From: Oscillospiraceae bacterium
GTDB lineage: Bacteria > Bacillota > Clostridia > Oscillospirales > Ruminococcaceae
Direction: 5' to 3'
DNA length: 64,000 nt
NCBI GenBank assembly: GCA_021199335.1
Contig: JAJQIG010000018.1
Location: 32,210 to 96,209 of the forward strand
Shown: positions 26,775 through 34,807 of the stretch, piece after piece
Layout of the letters: each line of letters opens with the position of its first letter
Position numbering within the stretch: the stretch's first letter is position 1
Made by a program: the position numbers and the translations under genes
Notes under the pieces: generated by a model
Told to the model about the DNA's origin: nothing
Database searches by the model: none
What the model saw: the letters and a program-made list of their open reading frames with translations, nothing else

Positions 26775-29177
26775 TTATTTAACCTTTACAGCGGAGGTAA
26801 GTTTGTTGCTCTCCTTATAAGGCTTCGCAAGCATATATACAATGAAAGCAAGTACAAGTACAGCAAAAATAAGTCCGACAGGGTTTACCGCACCTGTAAA
26901 GAGAAGTCCGAACTGATAGATTATAAGTGCAATCGCATAGGCAAACAGGCACTGATAGCCGATAGCAAACCAAGTCCACTTTGCGCTGTTCATTTCACGT
27001 CTGATTGCACCGATTGCGGCAAAGCATGGCGCACAAAGAAGGTTGAACACGAGGAGTGAATAAGCGGCAAGCTTCGTAAGTCCTTCAAAATCAAGTACAC
27101 CGAACACACCAACTACCTCTTCCTTTGCTACAAGTCCCATAATTGTTGCGATTGTTGCTCTTGTGTCGTTAAATCCGAGCGGTGCAAATATCCACTTAAC
27201 AGCGTTGCCTATTACTCCGAGAACACTATCCTCAAGCTCCATATCGGCACTGAATCCGAATGAGCCGTCAACCGTTCCGAAGCATGAGCCTGCCCAAATA
27301 ATAATTGATGAAAGAAGAATAATTGTGCCTGCTTTTTTAATAAAGGACCATCCTCTTTCCCATGTCGAACGGAGGACATTTCCTACAGTAGGCAGATGAT
27401 ATGCAGGAAGCTCCATTACGAAGGGAGCAGGATCTCCCGCAAACATTTTTGTCTTTTTAAGCATAATACCTGAGATAACGATTGCTGCGATACCGATAAA
27501 ATATGCGCTCGGAGCTACCCACCATGCGCCGCCGAAAAGCGCTGTTGCTATAAGTGCAATGATTGGGAGCTTTGCCCCGCAGGGTATAAATGTTGTTGTC
27601 ATAATAGTCATACGGCGGTCACGTTCGTTCTCAATTGTTCTGGATGCCATTATTCCCGGAACTCCGCATCCCGAACCGATAAGCATTGGAATAAAGGATT
27701 TTCCCGAAAGCCCAAATTTACGGAAAATTCTGTCCATTACAAACGCAATACGAGCCATATATCCGCAGGATTCGAGGAACGCAAGGAAAATAAACAGCAC
27801 AAGCATCTGAGGCACAAATCCGAGAACTGCACCTACGCCGCCTACAATACCGTCAAGAATAAGTCCCTTGAGCCATTCCGCACAGTTAATTGCATCAAGT
27901 CCACTTTCAACAAGAACGGGAATACCCGGAACCCATACACCATAATCAGCAGGATCCGGCGCATCAGCCATCGCTTCATCCACAGTATCGGCAAGGTCAA
28001 CTCCAACCTCCGCCATAGCATCGGCATATGAACCAAACGCTTCGTCAAACGCACCGTAATCACAATCCTCGGCAGCGGCAAGAACCTCATCCGCACCCGT
28101 TGCGCCGTTATCAACAGCCGTTTGAATCAGGGCGATAAAATCATCAGTAAAGAGATTTTCCGCAGCATACTCATTTGTCGCTTCCTCAGCGGCTGATGTT
28201 CCTATTCCGAAGAGATGCCAACCATCTCCGAAAACACCGTCATTTGCCCAATCCGTAAAAATCGTACCTACAGATGTTACGGAAACATAATAAACGATAA
28301 TCATAACAACAGCAAAAATCGGGAGCGCAAGCCAGCGGTTGGTTACCACTCTGTCGATTTTATCTGAAATTGAAAGTCCGCCTTTGTTTTTCTTTTTAAG
28401 GCAGCCCTTTATAACTGATGCTATGTAAATATAACGTTCATTTGTAATAATGCTCTCGGAGTCGTCGTCCATTTCCTTTTCGGCAGCCTTAATGTCGCCA
28501 TCGATATGAGTCTTAACATCATCGGGCAGCTGCATCATCTCCTGAACCTTTTCGTCACGCTCAAAAAGCTTAATTGCATACCATCTTTGCTGTTCCTCAG
28601 GAATATCGTGGAGAAAAGCCTCTTCTATATGTGCGACAGCGTGTTCAACGCAGCCGCAGAATTTATGCTGAGGGATTGTTTTTTCTCCTGACTTAGCAAG
28701 TGCCACAGCGGCATTTGCAGCATCATTTATACCTGTACCTTTAAGGGCGGAAATTTCTACGATTTTGCAGCCAAGCTCCTCAGAAAGCTGCTTAGAATCT
28801 ATTTTATCTCCGTTTTTCTCAACAACATCCATCATATTGATTGCACAAACAACAGGAATTCCAAGCTCAACAAGCTGGGTTGTGAGGTAAAGATTTCGTT
28901 CGAGATTTGTTCCATCAATAATATTGAGTATAACATCGGGACGTTCGCCGATAAGGTAATTTCTTGCAACAACTTCTTCAAGGGTATAAGGCGAAAGCGA
29001 ATATATGCCCGGAAGGTCGGTTATAATAACGTCCTTATTTCCCTTGAGCCTGCCTTCCTTTTTTTCAACAGTTACGCCGGGCCAGTTGCCAACGAACTGG
29101 TTTGAACCCGTAAGCGCATTAAAGAGCGTAGTTTTTCCGCAATTAGGGTTACCTGCAAGTGCTATTCTTATTTCCAT
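26775..29177 (-). CDS. feoB: Ferrous iron transport protein B
   Basis: 800-residue GTPase-coupled Fe(II) permease. The cytoplasmic G domain has G1 GNPNCGKT (residues 9-16), G2/G3 with DLPGIYSL, G4 NMMD; a helical GDI domain follows and the membrane part begins near residue 285. Two Gate-type repeats are visible, including SCGYMARIAFVMDRIFRKFGLSGKSFIPMLIGSGCGVPG in the core. Odd: between the first and second membrane segments lies an extra Ala/Asp/Glu-rich insertion of roughly 90-100 residues (about 310-410) with no hydrophobic helix. AAAGGA precedes the ATG. It follows two feoA genes. Confidence 0.96.
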   Translation of the reverse strand: MEIRIALAGNPNCGKTTLFNALTGSNQFVGNWPGVTVEKKEGRLKGNKDVIITDLPGIYSLSPYTLEEVVARNYLIGERPDVILNIIDGTNLERNLYLTTQLVELGIPVVCAINMMDVVEKNGDKIDSKQLSEELGCKIVEISALKGTGINDAANAAVALAKSGEKTIPQHKFCGCVEHAVAHIEEAFLHDIPEEQQRWYAIKLFERDEKVQEMMQLPDDVKTHIDGDIKAAEKEMDDDSESIITNERYIYIASVIKGCLKKKNKGGLSISDKIDRVVTNRWLALPIFAVVMIIVYYVSVTSVGTIFTDWANDGVFGDGWHLFGIGTSAAEEATNEYAAENLFTDDFIALIQTAVDNGATGADEVLAAAEDCDYGAFDEAFGSYADAMAEVGVDLADTVDEAMADAPDPADYGVWVPGIPVLVESGLDAINCAEWLKGLILDGIVGGVGAVLGFVPQMLVLFIFLAFLESCGYMARIAFVMDRIFRKFGLSGKSFIPMLIGSGCGVPGIMASRTIENERDRRMTIMTTTFIPCGAKLPIIALIATALFGGAWWVAPSAYFIGIAAIVISGIMLKKTKMFAGDPAPFVMELPAYHLPTVGNVLRSTWERGWSFIKKAGTIILLSSIIIWAGSCFGTVDGSFGFSADMELEDSVLGVIGNAVKWIFAPLGFNDTRATIATIMGLVAKEEVVGVFGVLDFEGLTKLAAYSLLVFNLLCAPCFAAIGAIRREMNSAKWTWFAIGYQCLFAYAIALIIYQFGLLFTGAVNPVGLIFAVLVLAFIVYMLAKPYKESNKLTSAVKVK

Positions 29178-29195
29178 ATAAATTTCCTTTCAAGC

Positions 29196-29211
29196 GTTAG
29201 CATAAACTAAC
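29196..29211. promoter_or_regulatory. TTAG-N6-CTAA box in front of feoB
   Basis: GTTAG-CATAAA-CTAAC, 18 bp upstream of the feoB start codon on the minus strand. Same geometry as the boxes at the feoA and DUF3793 promoters. Confidence 0.5.
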
Positions 29212-29279
29212 CTAAGATTAAAATTTTTAGCCGCCCTAAAGCAGCCGCAGCCCGATTACTCAAATTGCAAAACAGCAAT

Positions 29280-29501
29280 TCAGTTGGTTTCAATCATTTC
29301 CGCATCGGACTTACGAAGCGAAAGCTCATATCCCCTGACGGTAACTTCAATCGGATCACCGAGGGGAGCAACCTTGCGGACAAAAACCTCCGTTCCCTTT
29401 GTAATGCCCATATCCATGATTCTGCGCTTTACAGCGCCCTCCCCGTTAAGCTTTTTCACTGTAACGGTATCGCCTATTTTGGCATCTTTTAACGTAGCCA
29501 T
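29280..29501 (-). CDS. feoA: FeoA domain protein (second copy)
   Basis: 73-residue SH3-like FeoA protein, cytoplasmic partner of FeoB. TLKDAKIGDTVTVKKL and RRIMDMGITKGTEVFV match the family, as does the C-terminal YELSLRKSDAEMI. ATG at 29501 has GGAGG upstream; longer in-frame starts exist but add no FeoA-like sequence. Tandem with another feoA upstream and feoB downstream. Confidence 0.93.
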   Translation of the reverse strand: MATLKDAKIGDTVTVKKLNGEGAVKRRIMDMGITKGTEVFVRKVAPLGDPIEVTVRGYELSLRKSDAEMIETN

Positions 29502-29536
29502 ATTCCCTACCTCCATAAATGGGATAAATCCCAAAA

Positions 29537-29749
29537 TCAAACCATAATTTTCGCTGCCATTTCCTTTGAAACGGCAACCCTTGATTCTTTGACGTTCACA
29601 ATAACATTTCCGCTTATTTTACTTATAACGGTAACTGTGCCGCCTGCGACAAAGCCTAGATTTTCAAGGAACTTCCGAACGTCAGGGCTTCCTCCCACTT
29701 TTTTTATAATATTTTCCTCTCCGGGATCAACCAAAGTTAAGGGCATCAT
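29537..29749 (-). CDS. feoA: FeoA domain protein (first copy)
   Basis: 70-residue FeoA-like protein; LTLVDPGEE, KFLENLGFVAGGTVTVISKISGNVIVNVKESRVAVSKEMA covers the whole SH3-like domain. Start at one of two consecutive ATG codons (29749/29746) behind GGGAGG. First gene of the operon, about 80 bp downstream of the promoter. Two FeoA proteins per FeoB is a common arrangement in Clostridia. Confidence 0.92.
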   Translation of the reverse strand: MMPLTLVDPGEENIIKKVGGSPDVRKFLENLGFVAGGTVTVISKISGNVIVNVKESRVAVSKEMAAKIMV

Positions 29750-29775
29750 AAAATCCTCCCAAAAACGTCCTTTAG

Positions 29776-29829
29776 TCAGCATCAGCTAACTGCATTCTCA
29801 AAAAGTTGGTTAGCTCTCACTAACCAACT
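29776..29829. promoter_or_regulatory. Two operator-like boxes at the feo transcription start
   Basis: TTGGTTAG-CTCTCA-CTAACCAA (10-bp arms, 29804-29829) is a long perfect inverted repeat just downstream of the -10 box, and TCAG-CATCAG-CTAA (29776-29789) is a one-mismatch copy of the TTAG-N6-CTAA core. A repressor bound here would block the start site. The core resembles DtxR/IdeR-type iron boxes in half-site but the identity of the regulator is not known. Confidence 0.65.
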
Positions 29830-29832
29830 ATT

Positions 29833-29861
29833 ATATTATCCCAAAAACAAAATCTTGTCAA
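29833..29861 (-). promoter_or_regulatory. Promoter of the feoA-feoA-feoB operon
   Basis: Minus strand: TTGACA (29856-29861), 17-bp spacer, TAATAT (29833-29838). The long inverted repeat operator begins 4 bp further downstream. Confidence 0.75.
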
Positions 29862-29924
29862 GAGCTTTTGGGTATTTTCTCCGATGATGACGAAACTTTT
29901 GTGTAAATTATCTATTGCTAACTG

Positions 29925-29938
29925 TTAGATACGGCTAA
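29925..29938. promoter_or_regulatory. Distal TTAG-N6-CTAA box
   Basis: TTAG-ATACGG-CTAA, upstream of the feo promoter and downstream of the flavodoxin gene. No promoter is evident at this box. The rest of the 29862-29980 gap shows nothing else. Confidence 0.4.
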
Positions 29939-29986
29939 CTTATAGTAATTTTAACAGGAAAAATATGCTATTACAATGCAAAAGAC

Positions 29987-30012
29987 CTGCGCCGTCTGAT
30001 TATATGGCGCAG
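29987..30012 (-). terminator. Terminator after the flavodoxin gene
   Basis: CTGCGCC (29987-29993) pairs with GGCGCAG (30006-30012); the stem extends with AGA/TCT on both sides and is followed on the minus strand by TTTTG. It separates the DUF3793-flavodoxin unit from the feo promoter. Confidence 0.75.
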
Positions 30013-30055
30013 ATCTTCTTGCTTTTGGGGGATTATGTGAATTTTGTGGCAAGCA

Positions 30056-30463
30056 TTATTGAGTGAGCTTTTCGCCTAAAGCTTTACAGTCGGCAAGGTC
30101 GCCGTCTGACGGTGTATCGGCAATGTCAAGTCCCTTTCCTCCAACAATTACAGCGCCGTCGGCGGTTACTCGGCTTTCCCATTCCCTCATCCATTCTCCG
30201 CCGCCCCAGCCATATGAGCCGAAAAGGGCAACAGCTTTCCCGCTGAGAGAGCCTTCAACAGATGCAAAAAAAGGTTCAAATTCGTCCTCTTCAAGAACCT
30301 CCGCACCCATTGCGGGGCAGCCGAAAGCTATTCTATCATAGTCGGCAACATTTCCGTTAAACTCGGACACACTAAAAAGCTCGGCATTTGCGCCCTCGGC
30401 AACTGCTTTCGCCATCATTTCGGTATTGCCTGTACCGCTCCAGTAAATTACTGCTGTTTTCAT
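30056..30463 (-). CDS. Flavodoxin
   Basis: 135-residue FMN electron carrier. The FMN phosphate loop SGTGNTE is at residues 9-15 and the loop around FGSYGWGGGEW near residue 83 fits the isoalloxazine site. Flavodoxins replace ferredoxin when iron is scarce, which fits its position in a unit that carries the same box as the feo operon. It begins 15 bp after the DUF3793 gene with AAGGAGG upstream. Confidence 0.95.
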   Translation of the reverse strand: MKTAVIYWSGTGNTEMMAKAVAEGANAELFSVSEFNGNVADYDRIAFGCPAMGAEVLEEDEFEPFFASVEGSLSGKAVALFGSYGWGGGEWMREWESRVTADGAVIVGGKGLDIADTPSDGDLADCKALGEKLTQ

Positions 30464-30478
30464 TATAACAAAACCTCC

Positions 30479-31051
30479 TTACGAAATTTTAAGGCATCGG
30501 TAAATATCCGCTCCTTCATTCAACTTATCGCACAGATATTCTCTGCACTTATCGTAGCTTATAAACATACGTCTTGCATATTCTTCGCTTCCGTAAACCT
30601 TCCAACAGCCGCAAAGCTTGTAATTCTTACCCTTGTTTTCAATGAATCCCAGAACGTCTTCAATGGGATATCCGAGGAAAAGTCCTATTTCATGCGGAAA
30701 ATCGCTCCGACACGCTGTTCTTTCCGCAAGAATATTAAGATACTCGTCAACGCTTTTTTGACTTCCATAGCCGTATCTTTCAAGCAGTGCACTTGTTTCG
30801 GCAGAGGTCAGTCTATCAGACAGAAGACTTTCATTGTAAAGAAACATCAGCGCTCTTTTTTTGCAGCTGCAAAGGATACGCATCTTCAATCCCCTATCCC
30901 CCACCCTGCGGTTAAATTCCTCTGCGCAGGCTTCGACGTTAAATTCATTGCAGTCAAGTGATACAAGGCTTGCGCATTTCAGTCCAAGCAGAGCAGGAGC
31001 TGTATGAACCGCAAGCTTACGCTCAAAACGTTTGCTTTCATCATAAGACAT
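30479..31051 (-). CDS. DUF3793 family protein
   Basis: 190-residue protein of the DUF3793 family: HTAPALLGLKCASLVSL near the N-terminus, FPHEIGLFLGYPIEDVLGFIENKGKNYKLCGCWKVYG in the centre, then a Cys-containing C-terminus. Members are typically found next to flavodoxin or FeoB genes in Clostridia, which suggests a role in iron or heme metabolism, but no function is proven. GGAGG precedes the ATG at 31051. First gene of a two-gene unit with flavodoxin. Confidence 0.87.
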   Translation of the reverse strand: MSYDESKRFERKLAVHTAPALLGLKCASLVSLDCNEFNVEACAEEFNRRVGDRGLKMRILCSCKKRALMFLYNESLLSDRLTSAETSALLERYGYGSQKSVDEYLNILAERTACRSDFPHEIGLFLGYPIEDVLGFIENKGKNYKLCGCWKVYGSEEYARRMFISYDKCREYLCDKLNEGADIYRCLKIS

Positions 31052-31070
31052 TATGTTTACCTCCGTTTAA

Positions 31071-31084
31071 TTAGCATATGCTAA
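31071..31084. promoter_or_regulatory. Palindromic operator upstream of the DUF3793-flavodoxin unit
   Basis: TTAGCATATGCTAA, a perfect 14-bp palindrome of the TTAG-N6-CTAA type, 8 bp downstream of the -10 box. Same placement as the feo operator. Confidence 0.65.
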
Positions 31085-31092
31085 CTGATTAA

Positions 31093-31122
31093 ATAATATC
31101 ACATTTTAAACTCCATTGTCAA
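31093..31122 (-). promoter_or_regulatory. Promoter of the DUF3793-flavodoxin unit
   Basis: Minus strand: TTGACA (31117-31122), 18-bp spacer, TATTAT (31093-31098). Confidence 0.7.
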
Positions 31123-31193
31123 GAGTTTTTTTACATATTACAAAAAAATATTTTTTCCTAAAGATGCGCTGTGTATTCATTGCAATAAAAATC

Positions 31194-31222
31194 TTGACAT
31201 AAACTGCAAGTTATGATATATT
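31194..31222 (+). promoter_or_regulatory. Promoter of the SGNH hydrolase gene
   Basis: TTGACA (31194-31199), 17-bp spacer, TATATT (31217-31222), 37 bp upstream of the ATG; divergent from the flavodoxin unit. Confidence 0.65.
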
Positions 31223-31258
31223 TATTTGTAGAAAATTTTATGAAGAAGAGGTAATCTT

Positions 31259-32023
31259 ATGGATTTTTCAAAGCTTAATTTCGGTATTGACGGCGACAGC
31301 ATTACTGCGGGCGAACAATGGTCATGGCACGTTTACAAGAACCTGGGATTGGCATCGCACCATAATGTTGCGGTCGGAAGCTCCGTGTGGTATAAAAGAA
31401 CAATAACCTGCTCCGCAGGTTCGGTTACAACACAGGATTATAATGATCCAAATTTTGCGGGAATAAGCGATGGCTGGGAACCGACCGAGGATTTGAATGA
31501 GCTTCAGAAGCGTGCAAACAACTGTGCCGTTGTACATATACAGCGTTTTATATCCGAGGTAAAGAACGGAGAAGCTCCCATTCCCGATATTTTTGCGTTC
31601 GCTATGGGAACAAATGACGACATAAGCTGTCTCGGTGATGCCGAAACAGCGCTTATGGGCAAATCGCTTGATAAAAATGAGAATATCAACCTTTTCACTG
31701 AAGCAGGGGCAATGCGTTGGTGCATTCAACGAATAATGGAGGAATATCCCCTTGCAAGAGTGTTTGTTCTTACACCAATCCAAACCGCCACTCCGCAGCA
31801 CAATGCCAAGATTGAGAAGCAAATTTCGGCTGTTATGCTTAAAATTGCAGGACAAATGGGAGCGCAGGTTATCGACTGTTTCCACAATTGTGGAATTTGT
31901 GAGAAATTTGAGGTAATCGGCGGAACCGGAAAATATCTTCGTGACGGGCTTCACCCCGATGTTCCCGGGCAGACCCTTGAGGGAGCATATGCAACAAAGG
32001 AAATAAGGAACAATATGTTCTGA
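31259..32023 (+). CDS. SGNH/GDSL-family hydrolase
   Basis: 254-residue cytoplasmic protein with SGNH blocks in order: GDSIT (nucleophile Ser near residue 14), a Gly in VAVGSSVWY, GTNDD (about 120) and the catalytic DGLHPD near the C-terminus. No signal peptide. The family covers esterases, lipases and carbohydrate deacetylases; the substrate cannot be read from the sequence. AGAGG lies 7 nt before the ATG. Confidence 0.85.
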   Translation: MDFSKLNFGIDGDSITAGEQWSWHVYKNLGLASHHNVAVGSSVWYKRTITCSAGSVTTQDYNDPNFAGISDGWEPTEDLNELQKRANNCAVVHIQRFISEVKNGEAPIPDIFAFAMGTNDDISCLGDAETALMGKSLDKNENINLFTEAGAMRWCIQRIMEEYPLARVFVLTPIQTATPQHNAKIEKQISAVMLKIAGQMGAQVIDCFHNCGICEKFEVIGGTGKYLRDGLHPDVPGQTLEGAYATKEIRNNMF

Positions 32024-32069
32024 TTATCTTATCCCAACCCGAAATTAAACAATATATTCTTTACAAAAC

Positions 32070-32110
32070 AACCCCCAAAAGCCGAACTTTATTTCCGACC
32101 TTTGGGGGTT
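32070..32110. terminator. Bidirectional terminator between SGNH hydrolase and helicase genes
   Basis: AACCCCCAAA (32070-32079) pairs with TTTGGGGGTT (32101-32110) with further inner pairing; it lies between the two convergent stop codons. Confidence 0.85.
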
Positions 32111-32114
32111 AAAT

Positions 32115-34499
32115 TTATACCTTCTGAATCTTAGCAAAATTAGCCATAACCTTTTTTGTGCCAACCTTTTCAAAGGCTATTTCAAGCATTGCATCGTTGG
32201 ACATCTTTTTAACGGAGAGAACTGTTCCCTCACCGAAAATATTATGCTTTACACGTTCGCCAACCTCAAATTCGGCGGTATAACTTCTTTTTGATTGTTC
32301 TATTTTCATATTTACAAGCTGGCTTTGAAGGGTATAGGATTTTGAGGTATTCTGTATAATGCCCTCATCCGATTCCCTGAAGGTTTTAACGGTGCTGTCA
32401 ATTTTGTCTATATACTCAGCGGGAATTTCCTTTACAAAGCGTGAAACTATATTGCGGTTCGTTGAACCGAACAGCATTCTCTGTTGGGTATGCGTTATAT
32501 ACAGCCTTTTCTTGGCTCTTGTAATCGCAACGTAAGCAAGGCGCCGTTCTTCCTCTATATTTTCGAGGGAATCCATGCTCCTTGTTCCCGGAAAAATTCC
32601 GTCCTCCATACCGACAATGAATACATTCCCAAACTCCAATCCCTTTGCGGAATGGATTGTCATCATATTGACCGCATCTGCGCTCGCATCCATTTTATCA
32701 ATATCGGTAAAAAGAGAAATTTCTTCAAGGAATTCCGAAAGGCTGTACTCCTCCCCCTCGGATTTGCCGTTCATATATTCCGTCATTGTGGATTTAAGCT
32801 CGTTTATATTCTCCATTCTCGCCTCGCCCTCATCGCCAAGGCTTTCCATATAAGCGGCATACCCTGTTTTTTCAAGAAGCTTATCAAGGAGCTCATCAAG
32901 TGGGAGGGTTTCCGAAAGCTCCTTTAATTCGATAAACATATCCGCCGTTTTTGAAAGGGCTGCAGATTTTTTCGATAGCATAGGGTAACTGTCAACAGTT
33001 CTCATTATCTCTATTGGGGAAATATTGAGGTCGATGGACATCTGCTCAATCATTGAAACGGTTGTATCGCCGATTCCCCTCTTAGGCTCATTAATAATCC
33101 TCTTAAAGCGAAGCATATCCCTATCATTATTAAGAACAGAGAGATACGCTATCATATCCTTTACTTCTTTTCTGTCATAAAAGCGCTGACCTCCGATAAC
33201 ACGGTAAGGGATTCCGCTTGAAGTAAAGGCGCGTTCAAGGCTGTTCGACTGCGCATTCATTCTGTAAAGAACGGCATAGTCTTTGTAATTCTCACCGTTT
33301 TTTATCCCATCAAGTATTGTTTCGGCAACATAATGCGATTCAGAGGATTCATCGAACGCCTTATACAGCGTTATTTTTTCTCCGTCGCCCGAATCTGTCC
33401 AAAGTCTTTTTTCGTTTCTCGCCGTATTATTTGCAACAACAGCGTTTGCGGCATTGAGTATATTCTGTGTAGAACGATAATTCTGCTCCAATCTTATTAC
33501 GGTTGCAGGTTCAAACTGTTTTTCAAAGTTAAGGATATTTTCAATTGTAGCTCCCCTGAATTTGTAAATGGACTGATCGTCATCGCCCACAACGCAGATG
33601 TTTCTGTATCTTTGCGAAAGGAGCGTTACAAATCTGAGCTGAGCATAGTTTGTATCCTGATACTCGTCAACCATAATGTATCTGTAACGGTTGCTGTAAT
33701 GGTCAAGAACATCGGGATCTTGCTCAAAAAGGCGGACGGTAAGGCTTATTATATCGTCAAAATCAACGGCATTTGCCGCTCTGAGACGATTTTGGTAGCT
33801 CCTATAAAGTTTTGAAATTCCGGACTTACGGTAATCTCCCGCCGCACTTTCTTCATAAACCTCGGGGGTAATGAGATTATCCTTTGCATGAGATATTTCC
33901 GCAAGAACCGACTTCGGCGGGAACATTTTATCGGACATATCCAATGAATCGTAACAGGATTTCAGCAAACGCCGGCTGTCATCGCTGTCATATATGGTAA
34001 AATCATGACTGTATCCCATATTAAGCTTATCAATTTCCCGTCTTAGAATTCTGACGCAGACCGAATGGAACGTTGCGGCGGTTATTTCCTCTCCTCGCTC
34101 GCCAAGCATTGAATTAAGCCTTTCTTTAAGCTCGTTTGCGGCTTTATTCGTAAATGTTATAGCCATAATCTTCCAAGGTTCGATTGTTTTATCTGAAATT
34201 ATATCCTTGAGCCTTGAAACGGAAAAATCATCCTTTTCGCCATTATAGCCATTGAGAAAGTTTATATCCTCCTCCGATATATTTGCGGGGCATATATCCT
34301 CCTCATAGGCATTTCCGAAGTTAATCATATTAGCAATACGATTAACAATAACCGTTGTTTTTCCGCTTCCGGCCCCTGCAAGGATAAGAACCGGTCCATT
34401 TACCCTAAACACTGCTTCCTTCTGCATATCATTAAGCCCCGAAAAATACTTCTCCATTGCATATTTTTTTGCGGATAAAAACTCCTGATTGCTTTTCAT
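32115..34499 (-). CDS. pcrA: UvrD/PcrA-type DNA helicase
   Basis: SF1A 3'-5' helicase for repair and replication-fork maintenance. 794 residues with Walker A LAGAGSGKT (about 40-48), motif Ia ITFTNKAANELKERL, motif II VDEYQDTN, motif III VVGDDDQSIYKFRGA, motif IV EQNYRSTQ, and motif V/VI MTIHSAKGLEF and YVAITRAKK. The C-terminal 80 residues with FEVGERVKHNIFGEGTVLSV form the tudor-like RNA polymerase-binding domain seen in PcrA. ATG at 34499 has GGAGG 6 nt upstream. Odd: about 25 residues inserted after motif I. Confidence 0.95.
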   Translation of the reverse strand: MKSNQEFLSAKKYAMEKYFSGLNDMQKEAVFRVNGPVLILAGAGSGKTTVIVNRIANMINFGNAYEEDICPANISEEDINFLNGYNGEKDDFSVSRLKDIISDKTIEPWKIMAITFTNKAANELKERLNSMLGERGEEITAATFHSVCVRILRREIDKLNMGYSHDFTIYDSDDSRRLLKSCYDSLDMSDKMFPPKSVLAEISHAKDNLITPEVYEESAAGDYRKSGISKLYRSYQNRLRAANAVDFDDIISLTVRLFEQDPDVLDHYSNRYRYIMVDEYQDTNYAQLRFVTLLSQRYRNICVVGDDDQSIYKFRGATIENILNFEKQFEPATVIRLEQNYRSTQNILNAANAVVANNTARNEKRLWTDSGDGEKITLYKAFDESSESHYVAETILDGIKNGENYKDYAVLYRMNAQSNSLERAFTSSGIPYRVIGGQRFYDRKEVKDMIAYLSVLNNDRDMLRFKRIINEPKRGIGDTTVSMIEQMSIDLNISPIEIMRTVDSYPMLSKKSAALSKTADMFIELKELSETLPLDELLDKLLEKTGYAAYMESLGDEGEARMENINELKSTMTEYMNGKSEGEEYSLSEFLEEISLFTDIDKMDASADAVNMMTIHSAKGLEFGNVFIVGMEDGIFPGTRSMDSLENIEEERRLAYVAITRAKKRLYITHTQQRMLFGSTNRNIVSRFVKEIPAEYIDKIDSTVKTFRESDEGIIQNTSKSYTLQSQLVNMKIEQSKRSYTAEFEVGERVKHNIFGEGTVLSVKKMSNDAMLEIAFEKVGTKKVMANFAKIQKV

Positions 34500-34516
34500 A
34501 AAAACCTCCATTTAAA

Positions 34517-34556
34517 CCAACGGCATACTGTAATTTATTGTTTAAACTGCCGTTGG
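34517..34556 (-). promoter_or_regulatory. Leader hairpin of the helicase gene
   Basis: CCAACGGCA (34517-34525) and TGCCGTTGG (34548-34556) form a perfect 9-bp stem with a 22-nt AT-rich loop, 17 bp upstream of the helicase ATG. The rest of the 34500-34807 gap is AT-rich and shows no other feature. Confidence 0.45.
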
Positions 34557-34807
34557 ACAAATGGCATATCCATGCTGCGGCACAGCTACGCCATGGCATA
34601 ACCCTCATCAATTATGCCGAAAAGCACACCCTCCGTGCTTTCTTCCAACACACAAAATTTTACTACCAAAACATTATAGCACAATTTTTACACAAACAAA
34701 AGAGTTTTTTTTACTTTTAACACTTTTATAATAAATATCTGCAATTTTGAATAGTTTTAATTTATTCAGGCAAAATAAATTTAAAACATTTCAAAAGGAG
34801 AGCTTTT

